Shown here piece by piece: positions 33,346 to 41,863 of a stretch of DNA of 64,000 nucleotides (positions within the stretch are counted from its first letter, which is position 1; each line of letters opens with the position of its first letter). The position numbers were made by a program, and so were the translations under genes. This DNA comes from JAGIBJ01 sp032119795 (lineage in GTDB: Bacteria; Actinomycetota; Thermoleophilia; Solirubrobacterales; Solirubrobacteraceae), in the NCBI GenBank assembly GCA_032119795.1, contig JAUMFO010000024.1, positions 1 through 64,000 on the forward strand. The letters run 5' to 3'. The notes under the pieces were generated by a model. It searched no databases. It was not told where the DNA came from and was given only the letters and a program-made list of their open reading frames with translations.

Positions 33346-34875
33346 TCAGCCGATGTGAGCGGGGCCAGCCTCGAGGTCGGCGTCCTCGTCGTGGATCAGG
33401 AAGAGGCCGGCGATGAAGCCGAGCACGATGAGGCCGGCACCGATGAGGAACGCCAGCGACCAGCCTTGCACGAGCGACTCAGACACCAACGCCTGGATCT
33501 CCGGTGGGGCGCTGGCTAGCGCAGCCTGCGACGTCGGAGGCTGCACGCCCGCTGCGGCGGCCTTGTCTGCGAGGGCGCTGGAGTACCGGTCGTTCGCGAG
33601 CGTCGCCAGGATCGCCAGGCCGAGCGCGCCGCCGACCTGCTGCGTGGTGTTGAACAGCCCCGACGCCAGCCCGGCCTCCGACGGCGGCACCTTGGACGTC
33701 GCCAGGAACGTGAGCGGCACGAACGTCATGCCCATGCCGATCGCCAGGAAGACCATCGGGACGAACACGCCAGGGAAGTAGCTGAGATCCGTGCTCAGGA
33801 CGAGCCCGAAGCCGAGCATGCCGATGAATGCGGCCCCAGTGCCGATCATCGCCGACTTGCGGACGCCGATCTTCGGCACCGCCTGCGACGCCAGGATCGC
33901 CGTCGCGATGATCGACACCGAGAACGGCAGGAAGGCGAAGCCCGTCTTCAGCGCGTCGTACTGCAGCACCTGCTGGAGGAAGAGCGAGAGGAAGAAGAAG
34001 AACGGGAAGATCGCTGCGAACGCGAGCAGGCCGACCGAGTTGGCCGCCGAGACGCTGCGCACGGTGAAGATCCGCAGCGGAACGAGCGGGTCACGGTGGC
34101 GCCGCTCGACGGCAAAGAAGGTGCCAAGCAGGACTGCGGCGACCCCGAGGCTGAGGAGCACAGTCGGCGAGCCCCAGCCCTTGGACTCCGTCTGCGTGAT
34201 GCCGAAGACGAGCGCCACGAGGCCCGCCGTGGCGGTGAACGCCCCGATGCCATCGAGCGCCGGCTGATCCTCCGCCCGGCTCTCCTGGATCTGCGAGACG
34301 GCAGCGGCGATCACGAGGACGCCGACGGGCACGTTGACGAAGAAGATCCATTCCCAGCTCGTGAACTTCACCAGGACGCCGCCGAGCAGCAGGCCGAGGG
34401 CCGCGCCGAGGCCGGCGATCGCACCCCAGACCGACATCGCCTTCGCGCGCTCAGGCCCCTGGAACTCCGTCGTGATGATCGAGAGCGCGGCGGGTGAGAG
34501 CAGCGCACCGCCAAGGCCCTGCAGCGCGCGGGCGCCGATGAGCTGGGCCTCACTCTGCGCCAGGCCGTTCAGGAGGGAGGCGATGGTGAAGATCGCCACG
34601 CCCGCGATGAACGTCGTGCGGCGACCGTAGATGTCTCCGAGCCGGCCGCCGAGCAGCAAGAAGCCGCCGAAGGCCAGCGTGTAGCCGTTGACGATCCACT
34701 GCAGCCCCTCGGGCGAGAGGTCGAGGTCGGTTTGGATCGCCGGCAGCGCAACGTTGACGATCGTGGCGTCGAGGATGACCATCAACTGCCCGAAGCAGAC
34801 GATGGCGAGCACGAGCCAGCGGTTGTGATGGCCGCCGGTCGATGGCGCTCCGGTGGGCTTCTCGAGGGTGCTCAT
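33346..34875 (-). CDS. DHA2 family MFS drug exporter (EmrB/QacA type)
   Basis: A 509-aa, 14-helix proton antiporter. The signature of the family is clear: MVILDATIVNVALPAIQTDL in helix 1, GGRLGDIYGRR in loop 2-3, ALQGLGGALLSPAALSII in helix 4 and the antiporter motif C region FVNVPVGVLVI. ATG 34875 lies seven bases after TACCGT and removes an implausible upstream extension. Divergent from the permease at 34997. Substrate unknown. Confidence 0.88.
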   Translation of the reverse strand: MSTLEKPTGAPSTGGHHNRWLVLAIVCFGQLMVILDATIVNVALPAIQTDLDLSPEGLQWIVNGYTLAFGGFLLLGGRLGDIYGRRTTFIAGVAIFTIASLLNGLAQSEAQLIGARALQGLGGALLSPAALSIITTEFQGPERAKAMSVWGAIAGLGAALGLLLGGVLVKFTSWEWIFFVNVPVGVLVIAAAVSQIQESRAEDQPALDGIGAFTATAGLVALVFGITQTESKGWGSPTVLLSLGVAAVLLGTFFAVERRHRDPLVPLRIFTVRSVSAANSVGLLAFAAIFPFFFFLSLFLQQVLQYDALKTGFAFLPFSVSIIATAILASQAVPKIGVRKSAMIGTGAAFIGMLGFGLVLSTDLSYFPGVFVPMVFLAIGMGMTFVPLTFLATSKVPPSEAGLASGLFNTTQQVGGALGLAILATLANDRYSSALADKAAAAGVQPPTSQAALASAPPEIQALVSESLVQGWSLAFLIGAGLIVLGFIAGLFLIHDEDADLEAGPAHIG

Positions 34876-34996
34876 GCGGCCGACGGTAGCACCCGGAGGT
34901 ACCACCTCCACTCCTGACTGGACCCCTTTGTCCGCTGCCCGGGGGTGGCACGTGACGTCTCTCACGCAGCGGACTCGCAGGCGTAGAGTGCGGGCT

Positions 34997-36133
34997 ATGC
35001 GCCCAGCCGTCGTGCTTGAACGCCATGCGGCCCTCGCGATCCGTGTCCTGCTCGTCGGCCTCCTGGCAACGGGTGCCGTCTACGCCTTCCGTGCGCTGCA
35101 GTCGATCGTGCTGCCGCTGCTCTTCGCGCTGTTCCTCACCGCGCTGCTGGCCCCCGGCGTTGATCGCCTGGAGCGCCACATGCGACGCGGATTTGCCGTG
35201 TCGCTCGTGATGGCCGGCTTCCTCCTCTTCATCTTCAGCACGCTCGCCTACATCCTGCCGGCGCTCGGTGGTCAGGCCTCCGACGCCGTCCAGCAGGTCC
35301 AGGGCGGGCTCGACAAGCTCCCAGACGTCGCTGGCAGCTTTGGCCTGAACGCCCGCGAGACCCAAGACCTCGTCGAAACGCTCGCGCAGCGCCTGCGAGA
35401 CAACCTCGGCCAGATCAGCACGGCCGTCTCGTCAAGTGCACTGACGATCGCCGGCGCCACCATCTCGGCCGCGTTCGGCGCTTTCCTCACGTTCGTTCTG
35501 CTCGTGTACCTGCTGATCGACGGCCGCGGCTTCTGGAACGGCGGTATTCGGCTGATCGACGCCGATCGCCGTGACGGCGTCATGGCGGCGGGCCTGCGGG
35601 CCTGGGAGGCACTGGTGATCTTCACCCGCAGCCAGGTCGTGGTGGCACTGATCGACGCGATCGGTATTGCGATCGGCCTCTTCATCTTTGGCGTGCCGCT
35701 GGTGCTTCCGCTCGGCGTGCTGACCTTCATCTTGAGCTTCATCCCCTACATCGGGGCCACGATCTCGGGCCTGATCGTTGCGCTCGTGGCGCTCTCCACC
35801 CAGGGCCTCGGGGCCATGATCGGGGTACTTGGCGTCGCCGTGATCGTGCAGCTCGTCGAGGGCAACCTCATCTACCCGCTGCTCGTGGGGCGCCGCCTGC
35901 GCCTGCACCCGATCACCGTGCTCCTCGCCGTCGGGATCGGCAGTGCCGTGCTCGGCATCCTCGGGGCGTTCTTTGCCACGCCGGTGCTGGCGACGGTCGC
36001 GGCCGCCGCCGGGCTCCTGCCCGACTTCACCTCGACCGAGAGTGAAGCCCCGCTGGTGCAGCAGGCCGATCAGGCCGCCAGCGACGCCTCCTTACGCTCG
36101 GCTGAATCCAGTCCCAGCCTGGTTCGACGCTGA
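34997..36133 (+). CDS. AI-2E family (UPF0118) permease
   Basis: 378 aa with about eight transmembrane helices: two near the N-terminus (RVLLVGLLATGAVYAF, LFALFLTALLAPGVDRLERHM), a long periplasmic/cytoplasmic loop (residues 90-150), then LTFVLLVYLLIDGR and the conserved C-terminal block FILSFIPYIGATISG ... EGNLIYPLLVGRRLRLHP with FFATPVLA. Family members export AI-2-like or other solutes, or act as Na+/H+ antiporters. ATG 34997 follows TAGAGT by seven bases. Confidence 0.88.
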   Translation: MRPAVVLERHAALAIRVLLVGLLATGAVYAFRALQSIVLPLLFALFLTALLAPGVDRLERHMRRGFAVSLVMAGFLLFIFSTLAYILPALGGQASDAVQQVQGGLDKLPDVAGSFGLNARETQDLVETLAQRLRDNLGQISTAVSSSALTIAGATISAAFGAFLTFVLLVYLLIDGRGFWNGGIRLIDADRRDGVMAAGLRAWEALVIFTRSQVVVALIDAIGIAIGLFIFGVPLVLPLGVLTFILSFIPYIGATISGLIVALVALSTQGLGAMIGVLGVAVIVQLVEGNLIYPLLVGRRLRLHPITVLLAVGIGSAVLGILGAFFATPVLATVAAAAGLLPDFTSTESEAPLVQQADQAASDASLRSAESSPSLVRR

Positions 36134-36179
36134 GCGGGCGCGCCGACAACGCTTGCCCGTTATGGCCACAATGCGCGGT

Positions 36180-36698
36180 ATGCCGAACGAAGCCCGCGCG
36201 TTCCATGACCAGATCATCGGCCACAACCGTGAGTGGGCCGAGTCGTTCGGCTTCGCCGGTCTGCCGACGGTGCCGCAGCGCCACATGGCCGTCGTGTGCT
36301 GCATGGATTCCCGTATCGACGTGTTCGCGGCCCTGGGCCTGAACATCGGCGAGGCACACGTGATCCGCAACGCGGGCGGGATCGTCACCGACGACGTGAT
36401 CCGCTCGCTAACGATCTCGCAGCGCTTCCTGGAGACCCGCGCCATCGTGGTGATCCAGCACACGCGCTGCGGCATGCAGACCTTCACCGACGACGAACTC
36501 GCCAGCGACCTGGAGCAGGAAACCGGGCACCGCCCGCAGTGGCCGATCGGCGCCTTCGCCGACCTCACCGACAGCGTTCGCTCGTCGGTCGACCTGATTC
36601 GTACCTCGCCGTTCGTCCCCCACCGCGACCTGGTCTGGGGCGGGATCTACGACGTGGAGACGGGCGTCGTCACCGAGGTCGCGACCCCCGAAGGCTGA
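36180..36698 (+). CDS. Beta-class carbonic anhydrase
   Basis: Interconverts CO2 and bicarbonate in the cytoplasm. Zinc ligands C41 (CCMDSR), H94 and C97 (IQHTRCGM) and the D43/R45 dyad are in place, with RNAGGIVTDD shared by Rv1284-type enzymes. ATG 36180 gives 172 aa, normal for this short clade; in-frame ATGs at 36171 and 36162 would add three or six residues. It follows the permease by 46 bp on the same strand. Confidence 0.9.
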   Translation: MPNEARAFHDQIIGHNREWAESFGFAGLPTVPQRHMAVVCCMDSRIDVFAALGLNIGEAHVIRNAGGIVTDDVIRSLTISQRFLETRAIVVIQHTRCGMQTFTDDELASDLEQETGHRPQWPIGAFADLTDSVRSSVDLIRTSPFVPHRDLVWGGIYDVETGVVTEVATPEG

Positions 36699-36774
36699 AC
36701 CTGGCTGAGCAGCCTGGCACGCCGAGCCCCGCAACCCCGCACCACACCGGGTGTCGGGCAATAGGCTGGAGGCC

Positions 36775-37587
36775 ATGTCGCTCACTGCGCAGCTCCGCGT
36801 CACGCCCGGCTCGCCAGCGCGCCTTGGTCGCCGCGACCCCGCCGACCTGCTCGGCGTCGTGGACTCCAAGCGTCGCGGCCGGGCCCGAGCCGAGAAGGCC
36901 GCGGCACGCATCGCGGCGCTCCAGCCGTTGCTCTGGGCAGAGGGCAAGCGCTCGCTCCTCGTCGTGCTGCAGGGCATCGACGCCTCCGGCAAGGACGGCG
37001 CGACCCGCGGGCTGCTCGTGGGCGTAAACCCGCAGGGAACCGAGGTGACGTCGTTCCGGGCGCCCACCAGCTCCGAACTCGATCACGACTTCCTCTGGCG
37101 GATCCACGCAAAGGTGCCGCCGCGCGGCGTCATCGGCGTCTTCAACCGTTCGCACTACGAGGACGTCGTCACCACGCAAGCGCTCGGGCTCATCGGCACC
37201 GGCGAGGCCAAACGGCGCGTCCATGCGATCAACGCCTTCGAGCGCCACCTGGTGGAGCAGGGCACCACCATCGTGAAGGCCTTCCTGCACCTCTCCAAGG
37301 ACGAGCAGCGCGTCCGCCTGCAAGAGCGCATCGACACGCCCGAGAAGCACTGGAAGATGGATCTCGGCGACCTCGAGACCCGGAAGCGGTGGGACGACAT
37401 TCACCGCTTCTACGAGCACACGATCGGGGCGACGTCGACCGATCATGCGCCATGGCACGTGATCCCTGCCGACCGCAAGTGGGTTCGAGACGTAGCTCTC
37501 TGCGAGCTCGTCGCCGAGACCCTCGAGCGCATGGCCCCGGCCGTTCCTCCCCCGAACCCCGAGCTGAAAGGCGTGGTGGTGGCATGA
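36775..37587 (+). CDS. ppk2: Polyphosphate kinase 2 family
   Basis: Transfers phosphate between polyphosphate and (deoxy)nucleotides. Walker A GIDASGKDG, the lid and Walker B-like FNRSHYEDV, and KRRVHAINAFE are diagnostic; at 270 aa it is a one-domain PPK2 (class I or III). Start ATG 36775 has both TAGGCT seven bases upstream and GGAGG. Its stop overlaps the next gene as ATGA, so they are coupled. Which nucleotide it uses cannot be told by eye. Confidence 0.9.
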   Translation: MSLTAQLRVTPGSPARLGRRDPADLLGVVDSKRRGRARAEKAAARIAALQPLLWAEGKRSLLVVLQGIDASGKDGATRGLLVGVNPQGTEVTSFRAPTSSELDHDFLWRIHAKVPPRGVIGVFNRSHYEDVVTTQALGLIGTGEAKRRVHAINAFERHLVEQGTTIVKAFLHLSKDEQRVRLQERIDTPEKHWKMDLGDLETRKRWDDIHRFYEHTIGATSTDHAPWHVIPADRKWVRDVALCELVAETLERMAPAVPPPNPELKGVVVA

Positions 37588-38306
37588 CGCCCCAGCAGCC
37601 CAGCACCATCAGCCTGCCGATCCCGCGCTTCATCAGCGCGCCGCTGAAGGCGGCCTGGCAGATCCCGATCGACACCATGCGGCTCTTCCCGGTGGCCGCG
37701 GGCTTGCTCCACCACCTCTCCTCGCCGGACGGTGCACTGCGCCAGATCGACGACGCCATCCTCGCCATCGCTGGCCTCAAGGACATCGCCCTCGCGCTCG
37801 ACCGCATCTCCGACATGGCCACGGCGCTCGACCGCCTCGCCGAGCTGCAGGACGAGCTGGAGACCCTCGGCTCGATGCAGGCGTCGCTCGAGAAGATCTC
37901 TCAGCTCGAGGCGCCGGTGAAGTCGCTCGCCACCACCACCGAAGCCCTTCCGGACCTCGCCCTCGCGGCCGAGGCACTGCCGCGACTCGTCGACCAGGTC
38001 GGAGCGGTCAAGGACGTCGTCCACCACATCGGTGATCGCATCGACGAGCTCACACCGGCGCTCCACACGATCGCGGCGCTGAGCCCGGCGCTGCAGCAGA
38101 TCGCCGACTTCGGCGTGGGCCTGGAGTCTGAGATCGACGACCTCGGCGCAGCACTGGCGCCGATTGCCAGCATCGCCGGCAAACTGCCCGGCGGCCGCAA
38201 GGCCGCCAAAGCGGCGGCACGCGAGCAGGCCGAGCAGGCCGCAGCCGCCGAGGCGGCACGCAACGCCGCCACCAAGCCGCCAGTGCCGGAGCTCAACGGC
38301 GGCTGA
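37584..38306 (+). CDS. Amphipathic helical protein coupled to PPK2
   Basis: 240 aa, nearly all helix: long runs of Leu/Ala/Asp heptads (ALDRLAELQDELETLGSMQ ... LEKISQLEAPVKSLATTTEA) and an Ala/Lys/Glu-rich tail. The start lies in the PPK2 stop (ATGA). It resembles phasin-like or apolipoprotein-like proteins that coat granules, so a role at polyphosphate or lipid granules is a tempting guess. No named family recognised. Confidence 0.65.
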   Translation: MTPQQPSTISLPIPRFISAPLKAAWQIPIDTMRLFPVAAGLLHHLSSPDGALRQIDDAILAIAGLKDIALALDRISDMATALDRLAELQDELETLGSMQASLEKISQLEAPVKSLATTTEALPDLALAAEALPRLVDQVGAVKDVVHHIGDRIDELTPALHTIAALSPALQQIADFGVGLESEIDDLGAALAPIASIAGKLPGGRKAAKAAAREQAEQAAAAEAARNAATKPPVPELNGG

Positions 38307-38311
38307 GCACG

Positions 38312-38354
38312 CCAAGCCCGCCGCGCGACCACCCCTGAGCGCGCGACGGCTTGG
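38312..38354. terminator. Hairpin between convergent genes
   Basis: CCAAGCC ... CGCGCG pairs with CGCGCG ... GGCTTGG around an internal loop, between the stops at 38306 (plus) and 38383 (minus). A second GTCC/GGAC stem follows. Confidence 0.6.
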
Positions 38355-38382
38355 ACGTCTCCCTCCCGAGTCCTCGGGACGT

Positions 38383-38931
38383 CTACGCCCTGATGGGTCG
38401 CAGCTCCTCGGACTCGTCGAGCATGTGACGGCGCAGCGTGCCGTTGGGCGCGATCTCATACGAGCCCATCCGCACCAGCACCGGCGAGTACACGTGGAGC
38501 GTGACCGCTGGCTCCCCGCCGGCGTGGTGGACGCGGTGGATGTCGTGCGCCGCAAAAGAGAAGTGTTGGCCTCGCGAGCAGCTGCGCTCGACGGGCTCCG
38601 GGCTACCGATCCGCAGGCGCGACTCGGTGATCTGGCCCCGCAGGACGAGGCCGACACCGCCGGCGCCGTCATGGTCGTGGAACCCGGTGTCGTGGCCGGG
38701 CATCCAGCAGATCAGCCACGCGCTGTAGCGATCGGTGCGTGCAACCTCGTGGTAGGTGCGCTGCAGCGGGTCATGACGGATGTGCGGGTGCCAGAGGTTC
38801 TGGTTGACGGCGAGGCCATGCGCGACCCCGAGTAGTTCGGTCGGCGTGAGATCCGGCAGCGGCGGCGCCGCTCGCAAAGGCCCGCAGACCTCAGCCTCTT
38901 CGGACGCGAAGGTGAGCGTGGCGTTGGACAT
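38383..38931 (-). CDS. Cysteine dioxygenase family (cupin)
   Basis: Iron-dependent oxidation of a thiol such as cysteine to the sulfinate. The cupin iron ligands appear as HDHDG in GHDTGFHDHDGAGG and the later H in IHRVHHAGGEPAVTLHVYSP, matching bacterial CDO. 182 aa is typical. It starts one base after the stop of the amidohydrolase (TGATATG), so the pair is one operon. Thiol substrate other than cysteine (for example mercaptopropionate) cannot be excluded. Confidence 0.85.
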   Translation of the reverse strand: MSNATLTFASEEAEVCGPLRAAPPLPDLTPTELLGVAHGLAVNQNLWHPHIRHDPLQRTYHEVARTDRYSAWLICWMPGHDTGFHDHDGAGGVGLVLRGQITESRLRIGSPEPVERSCSRGQHFSFAAHDIHRVHHAGGEPAVTLHVYSPVLVRMGSYEIAPNGTLRRHMLDESEELRPIRA

Positions 38932-38932
38932 A

Positions 38933-39862
38933 TCAAGCCGCCTTTCCGAGGAGAGCGTGGGCGTGTTCTTTGGCGTGAGCCGGGGTAATCACCGAAGGCA
39001 GTGGCCCTTCGACGACGGGGCGGTCGCTGCCGTGGACGAGCCGATCGGCGCCGACGGCGACCGAGACGGCGCCTTGCGCGATCCGGCCGTAGGACGAGGT
39101 CTCGTACCAGCAGAGGTCGTCGGCGGTGGCACGCGCCGCGAGGCCGCCCGCGCCGCGCGCCGCCAGCCGCTCAGCCTGGAGCGGCGCGAGGCCCGCCAGC
39201 ATCGCGAAGGCGACCCGCAGCCCGGGATGGTCGCGACGACCGCGCGCCGCCCACACCAGCCACGAGCGCTGCATGGCCGCCACATAGTCGGTGAGCCCTG
39301 GCCACCACCACGGCTCGGCGCTCCAGCGGGCGCCGTCGGCGCCGGCGACGTCTCCCGGCGTGGGCCCAGGGTGGATGAAGAGCGGAGCACCCGCGCGGGA
39401 GAGGTGCTCGAGGACTGGCCCGAGGCGGTCGACGGCATGGCTGCTGGCGAGCGCGCCGGCCGGCAAGCAGAGGCCGATCGCGCCAGCAGCCAGCTCGGCC
39501 TGGAGATCGGCCGGATCCGGGTCGACCAGCGAGACCGTGCCCCACCGGCGGAAGCGGTCGCCCGCAGCATGCACGCCTTCGCGGTGCGCCGCCCAGAGCA
39601 CCTCGGCCTCGTCGCGCGGGAGCCACTCCGCCCCGAGCGCCGTGGAGGGCGCGACGACCGCCAGGTCGACGCCGTCGCGGTCGAGGAGCTCCGCACGACC
39701 GAGCGGGTCCTCCGGGCCGGGCATGACGCATGCCGGCTCGGCGAGGAGATGGAGCGTCCAGCGGTCGCCATGGCGGCGCACGTAGGGCGCGTCGGTGCGG
39801 CGAGCCAGAGCGTCCCAGAGGGGGTCGCTCCAGAGGTGCTGGTGAGTGTCGACGGCGACCAC
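38933..39862 (-). CDS. Amidohydrolase 2 family (TIM-barrel metal hydrolase/decarboxylase)
   Basis: DTHQHLW near the N-terminus is the first metal motif; FIHPGP in the middle and HGSDRP near the end supply further His/Asp positions of the amidohydrolase-2 family (ACMSD-like decarboxylases, lactonases). GTG 39862 follows TAGTTT by seven bases, so it is leaderless by this pattern. First gene of the operon with cysteine dioxygenase. Substrate unknown. Confidence 0.83.
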   Translation of the reverse strand: MVAVDTHQHLWSDPLWDALARRTDAPYVRRHGDRWTLHLLAEPACVMPGPEDPLGRAELLDRDGVDLAVVAPSTALGAEWLPRDEAEVLWAAHREGVHAAGDRFRRWGTVSLVDPDPADLQAELAAGAIGLCLPAGALASSHAVDRLGPVLEHLSRAGAPLFIHPGPTPGDVAGADGARWSAEPWWWPGLTDYVAAMQRSWLVWAARGRRDHPGLRVAFAMLAGLAPLQAERLAARGAGGLAARATADDLCWYETSSYGRIAQGAVSVAVGADRLVHGSDRPVVEGPLPSVITPAHAKEHAHALLGKAA

Positions 39863-40052
39863 GGGATTTAAACTACCTAATTAAGACTGGGTTTGTTCTG
39901 TTTATAGACGTTCGGGCCAACCTGGCGCACCTAAAGCCCCGCCCCCTCCCTCTGGCCAAACGGCCGAGGGATCCGCAAAACCCCAGCCCGTCGGTGAACG
40001 AAGACTGAACCCTGCCGCCGAACGAGCGGCAACGCGCCAGTTCCCAAGAATA

Positions 40053-40073
40053 ATTCTGCAACTGCTGCAGAAT
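40053..40073. promoter_or_regulatory. Perfect 8-bp palindrome over the DedA start codon
   Basis: ATTCTGCA (40053-40060) and TGCAGAAT (40066-40073) flank five bases and overlap both a -10-like TAATTC and the ATG at 40072. A repressor bound here would block both transcription start and translation. Confidence 0.55.
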
Positions 40074-40830
40074 GGCTTTCACGATGTTCATTCCCGTGTC
40101 CCCGAGCATCGGTCTCCCTGCCCTGTTCGCGCTCATCCTCGGCGAGTCGGCTGGACTGCCCCTCCCGGGCGAGACCGCGCTCATCGCCTCCGGTGGCCTC
40201 GCCGCCGACGGACAGGTCTCGCTGACGGCCGTCATCGTGGTCGCGGCGAGCGCCGCGATCATCGGAGACATGATCGGCTACTGGATCGGTCGCCGTGGGG
40301 GTCGCAAGCTGCTGCTTCGCGAGGGTCGGTTCTCGAGCCACCGACGTGCCGCGGTCGCCAAGGCCGATCGGTACTTCGAGAAATACGGGGTCATCACCGT
40401 CTTCTTTGCCCGGTTCGTGCCGGGCGTGCGAGTCGTGGGCGCCGTGACGGCGGGAGCGACCGAGATGCGCTGGCGAAGCTTCGCCATCGCCAACGCCTTG
40501 GGCTGCATCACGTGGGCCACCGTCGTGTCGTCGATCGCCTACGCCGCCGGTCCGGCGGGCGCGCTCGTGCTGATCATCATCGGCTTCTCGATCGCCGGCA
40601 TCGGCCTCGTGATGACGTGGCTCAACCTGCGCCGCCACGGTCTCGCGGACGAGGACCCCCTCGACGCCCTTGAGGATTTCGCGCGTTCGATCCCGCGCGT
40701 CGACGTCCCGACCGTCGCCGTCGCCGAGCCGATCGCCGACGAACTCCTCGCGCCAGCTCGCACCGTTGCGCCGGCCCGCACGGCGCCCACGTCGGCCGCG
40801 CTCGCTGCGTGCGCCAACCGCCTGCCGTAG
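40072..40830 (+). CDS. DedA family (SNARE-associated) membrane protein
   Basis: Conserved undecaprenyl-phosphate/lipid flippase family. GESAGLPLPGETALIASGGLA is the first motif; GDMIGYWIGRRGG the second, then FFARFVPGVRVVGAVTAGATEMRW with the family's key Arg and Pro. Residues 200-252 add a disordered Ala/Pro tail. ATG 40072 overlaps a palindrome; M5 at 40084 is a later option. A second DedA lies at 53921. Confidence 0.88.
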   Translation: MAFTMFIPVSPSIGLPALFALILGESAGLPLPGETALIASGGLAADGQVSLTAVIVVAASAAIIGDMIGYWIGRRGGRKLLLREGRFSSHRRAAVAKADRYFEKYGVITVFFARFVPGVRVVGAVTAGATEMRWRSFAIANALGCITWATVVSSIAYAAGPAGALVLIIIGFSIAGIGLVMTWLNLRRHGLADEDPLDALEDFARSIPRVDVPTVAVAEPIADELLAPARTVAPARTAPTSAALAACANRLP

Positions 40831-40836
40831 CGCCCG

Positions 40837-41094
40837 CTATTCCAGCAGCGCCGACGGGACGGCGTAGAACGGCTTGGGCCGGCCCGGGCGGGCCTGCTCG
40901 GCACGCTGGCCCTGCTTGAGCTTCACCTGCCCGGCTTCGACGGCCCCGCCTCCGTGGGCCGTCGCCCAGCGCGCTAGGTGATCGAGATCGATGCCGGCGC
41001 GCTGGAGCACGTCGGCTTTGAAGAGGGCCGTGCCCGGCAGCTCGCCGGTCGGGCGCAGGGTGCGCAGGGCGGCGAGCAGTTCGTCGTCGGTCAC
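40837..41094 (-). CDS. Hypothetical protein, 85 aa
   Basis: Soluble helical N-terminus (TDDELLAALRTLRPTGELPGTALFKADVLQRAGID) looks like a small winged-helix or Lsr2-like fold, with a basic C-terminus. GTG 41094 follows TAATTT by seven bases; the TTG at 41103 would overlap that box and is rejected. No family named. Confidence 0.6.
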   Translation of the reverse strand: MTDDELLAALRTLRPTGELPGTALFKADVLQRAGIDLDHLARWATAHGGGAVEAGQVKLKQGQRAEQARPGRPKPFYAVPSALLE

Positions 41095-41168
41095 CTGCGC
41101 CAAATTACGCGCTCCCCGCCGGGAAATTGCTCTGGGCTCGGGCGCACCCGGCCGTTACGCTGGCCGGG

Positions 41169-41687
41169 ATGACCTCTCCAGAGTCACCGACTCCGCCGCC
41201 GGCTTGGTACCCGGATCCGCAGAACCCGAGCGTGCAGCGCTGGTGGGACGGCGGCCAGTGGACGGAGTACCAGCGTCCCGCCGCGGCCGCCTCGTATGGG
41301 CTGCCGCCGGCCGGTGGCCCGATGTCTGCCCAGGACGAGCGCAACTGGCTCCTGGCCGCACACCTCTCGGCGCTCCCAGCCGCGTTTCTCTTCCTCGCGT
41401 TCCTCGGGCCGCTGCTCGTCTTCCTCTTCAAGGGCGGCGACAGCCCACTGGTGCGCCAGCACGCCGTCGCCGCACTCAACTTCCACCTGTCCTGGATGAT
41501 CTGGGGTGCGCTGCTCGTGGGCGCGATGATCGTGCTGTCATTCATCCTCGTCGGGCTGCTCCTCATCCCCGTGATCGTGATCGGCGCCGTCGCATGGTTC
41601 GTGATCGTCGTCATGGCGAGCGTGCGTGCCGGCAACGGTGATCTGGTGCCGTTCGCCTACCCGCTGACGATCAACTTCGTGAAGTAG
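41169..41687 (+). CDS. DUF2510-DUF4870 membrane protein
   Basis: The N-terminal PAWYPDPQNPSVQRWWDGGQWTEY is the DUF2510 module common in actinobacterial envelope proteins. Residues 60-172 carry three hydrophobic helices typical of DUF4870 (HLSALPAAFLFLAFLGPLLVFLFKGGDSPLVRQHAVAALNF). ATG 41169 follows TACGCT by seven bases. Function unknown. Confidence 0.85.
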   Translation: MTSPESPTPPPAWYPDPQNPSVQRWWDGGQWTEYQRPAAAASYGLPPAGGPMSAQDERNWLLAAHLSALPAAFLFLAFLGPLLVFLFKGGDSPLVRQHAVAALNFHLSWMIWGALLVGAMIVLSFILVGLLLIPVIVIGAVAWFVIVVMASVRAGNGDLVPFAYPLTINFVK

Positions 41688-41771
41688 TCCCGGCGGCGCA
41701 GGGGCCGCCGCGACCGACCTCGCCCGGGGGACGTCGCCGCTCCAGCTGGCAGGATCGCGGCCACATTCCAA

Positions 41772-41862
41772 TGCCGGGGAGCCCATGGAGGGCTGAGAGG
41801 ACGCAAGGACGCCGTCGACCCGCTGAACCTGATCTGGCTCGTACCAGCGAAGGGAGCAACCC
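41772..41862 (+). promoter_or_regulatory. TPP riboswitch (THI element)
   Basis: The two conserved halves are visible: GGCTGAGA near 41791-41798 in the P2/J3-2 region, and CTGAACCTGATCTGG at 41822-41837, followed by the CCAGCGAAGGGA closing segment. It ends directly before the thiC ATG at 41864, so it most likely masks the ribosome site when thiamine pyrophosphate binds. Confidence 0.95.
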
Positions 41863-41863
41863 C

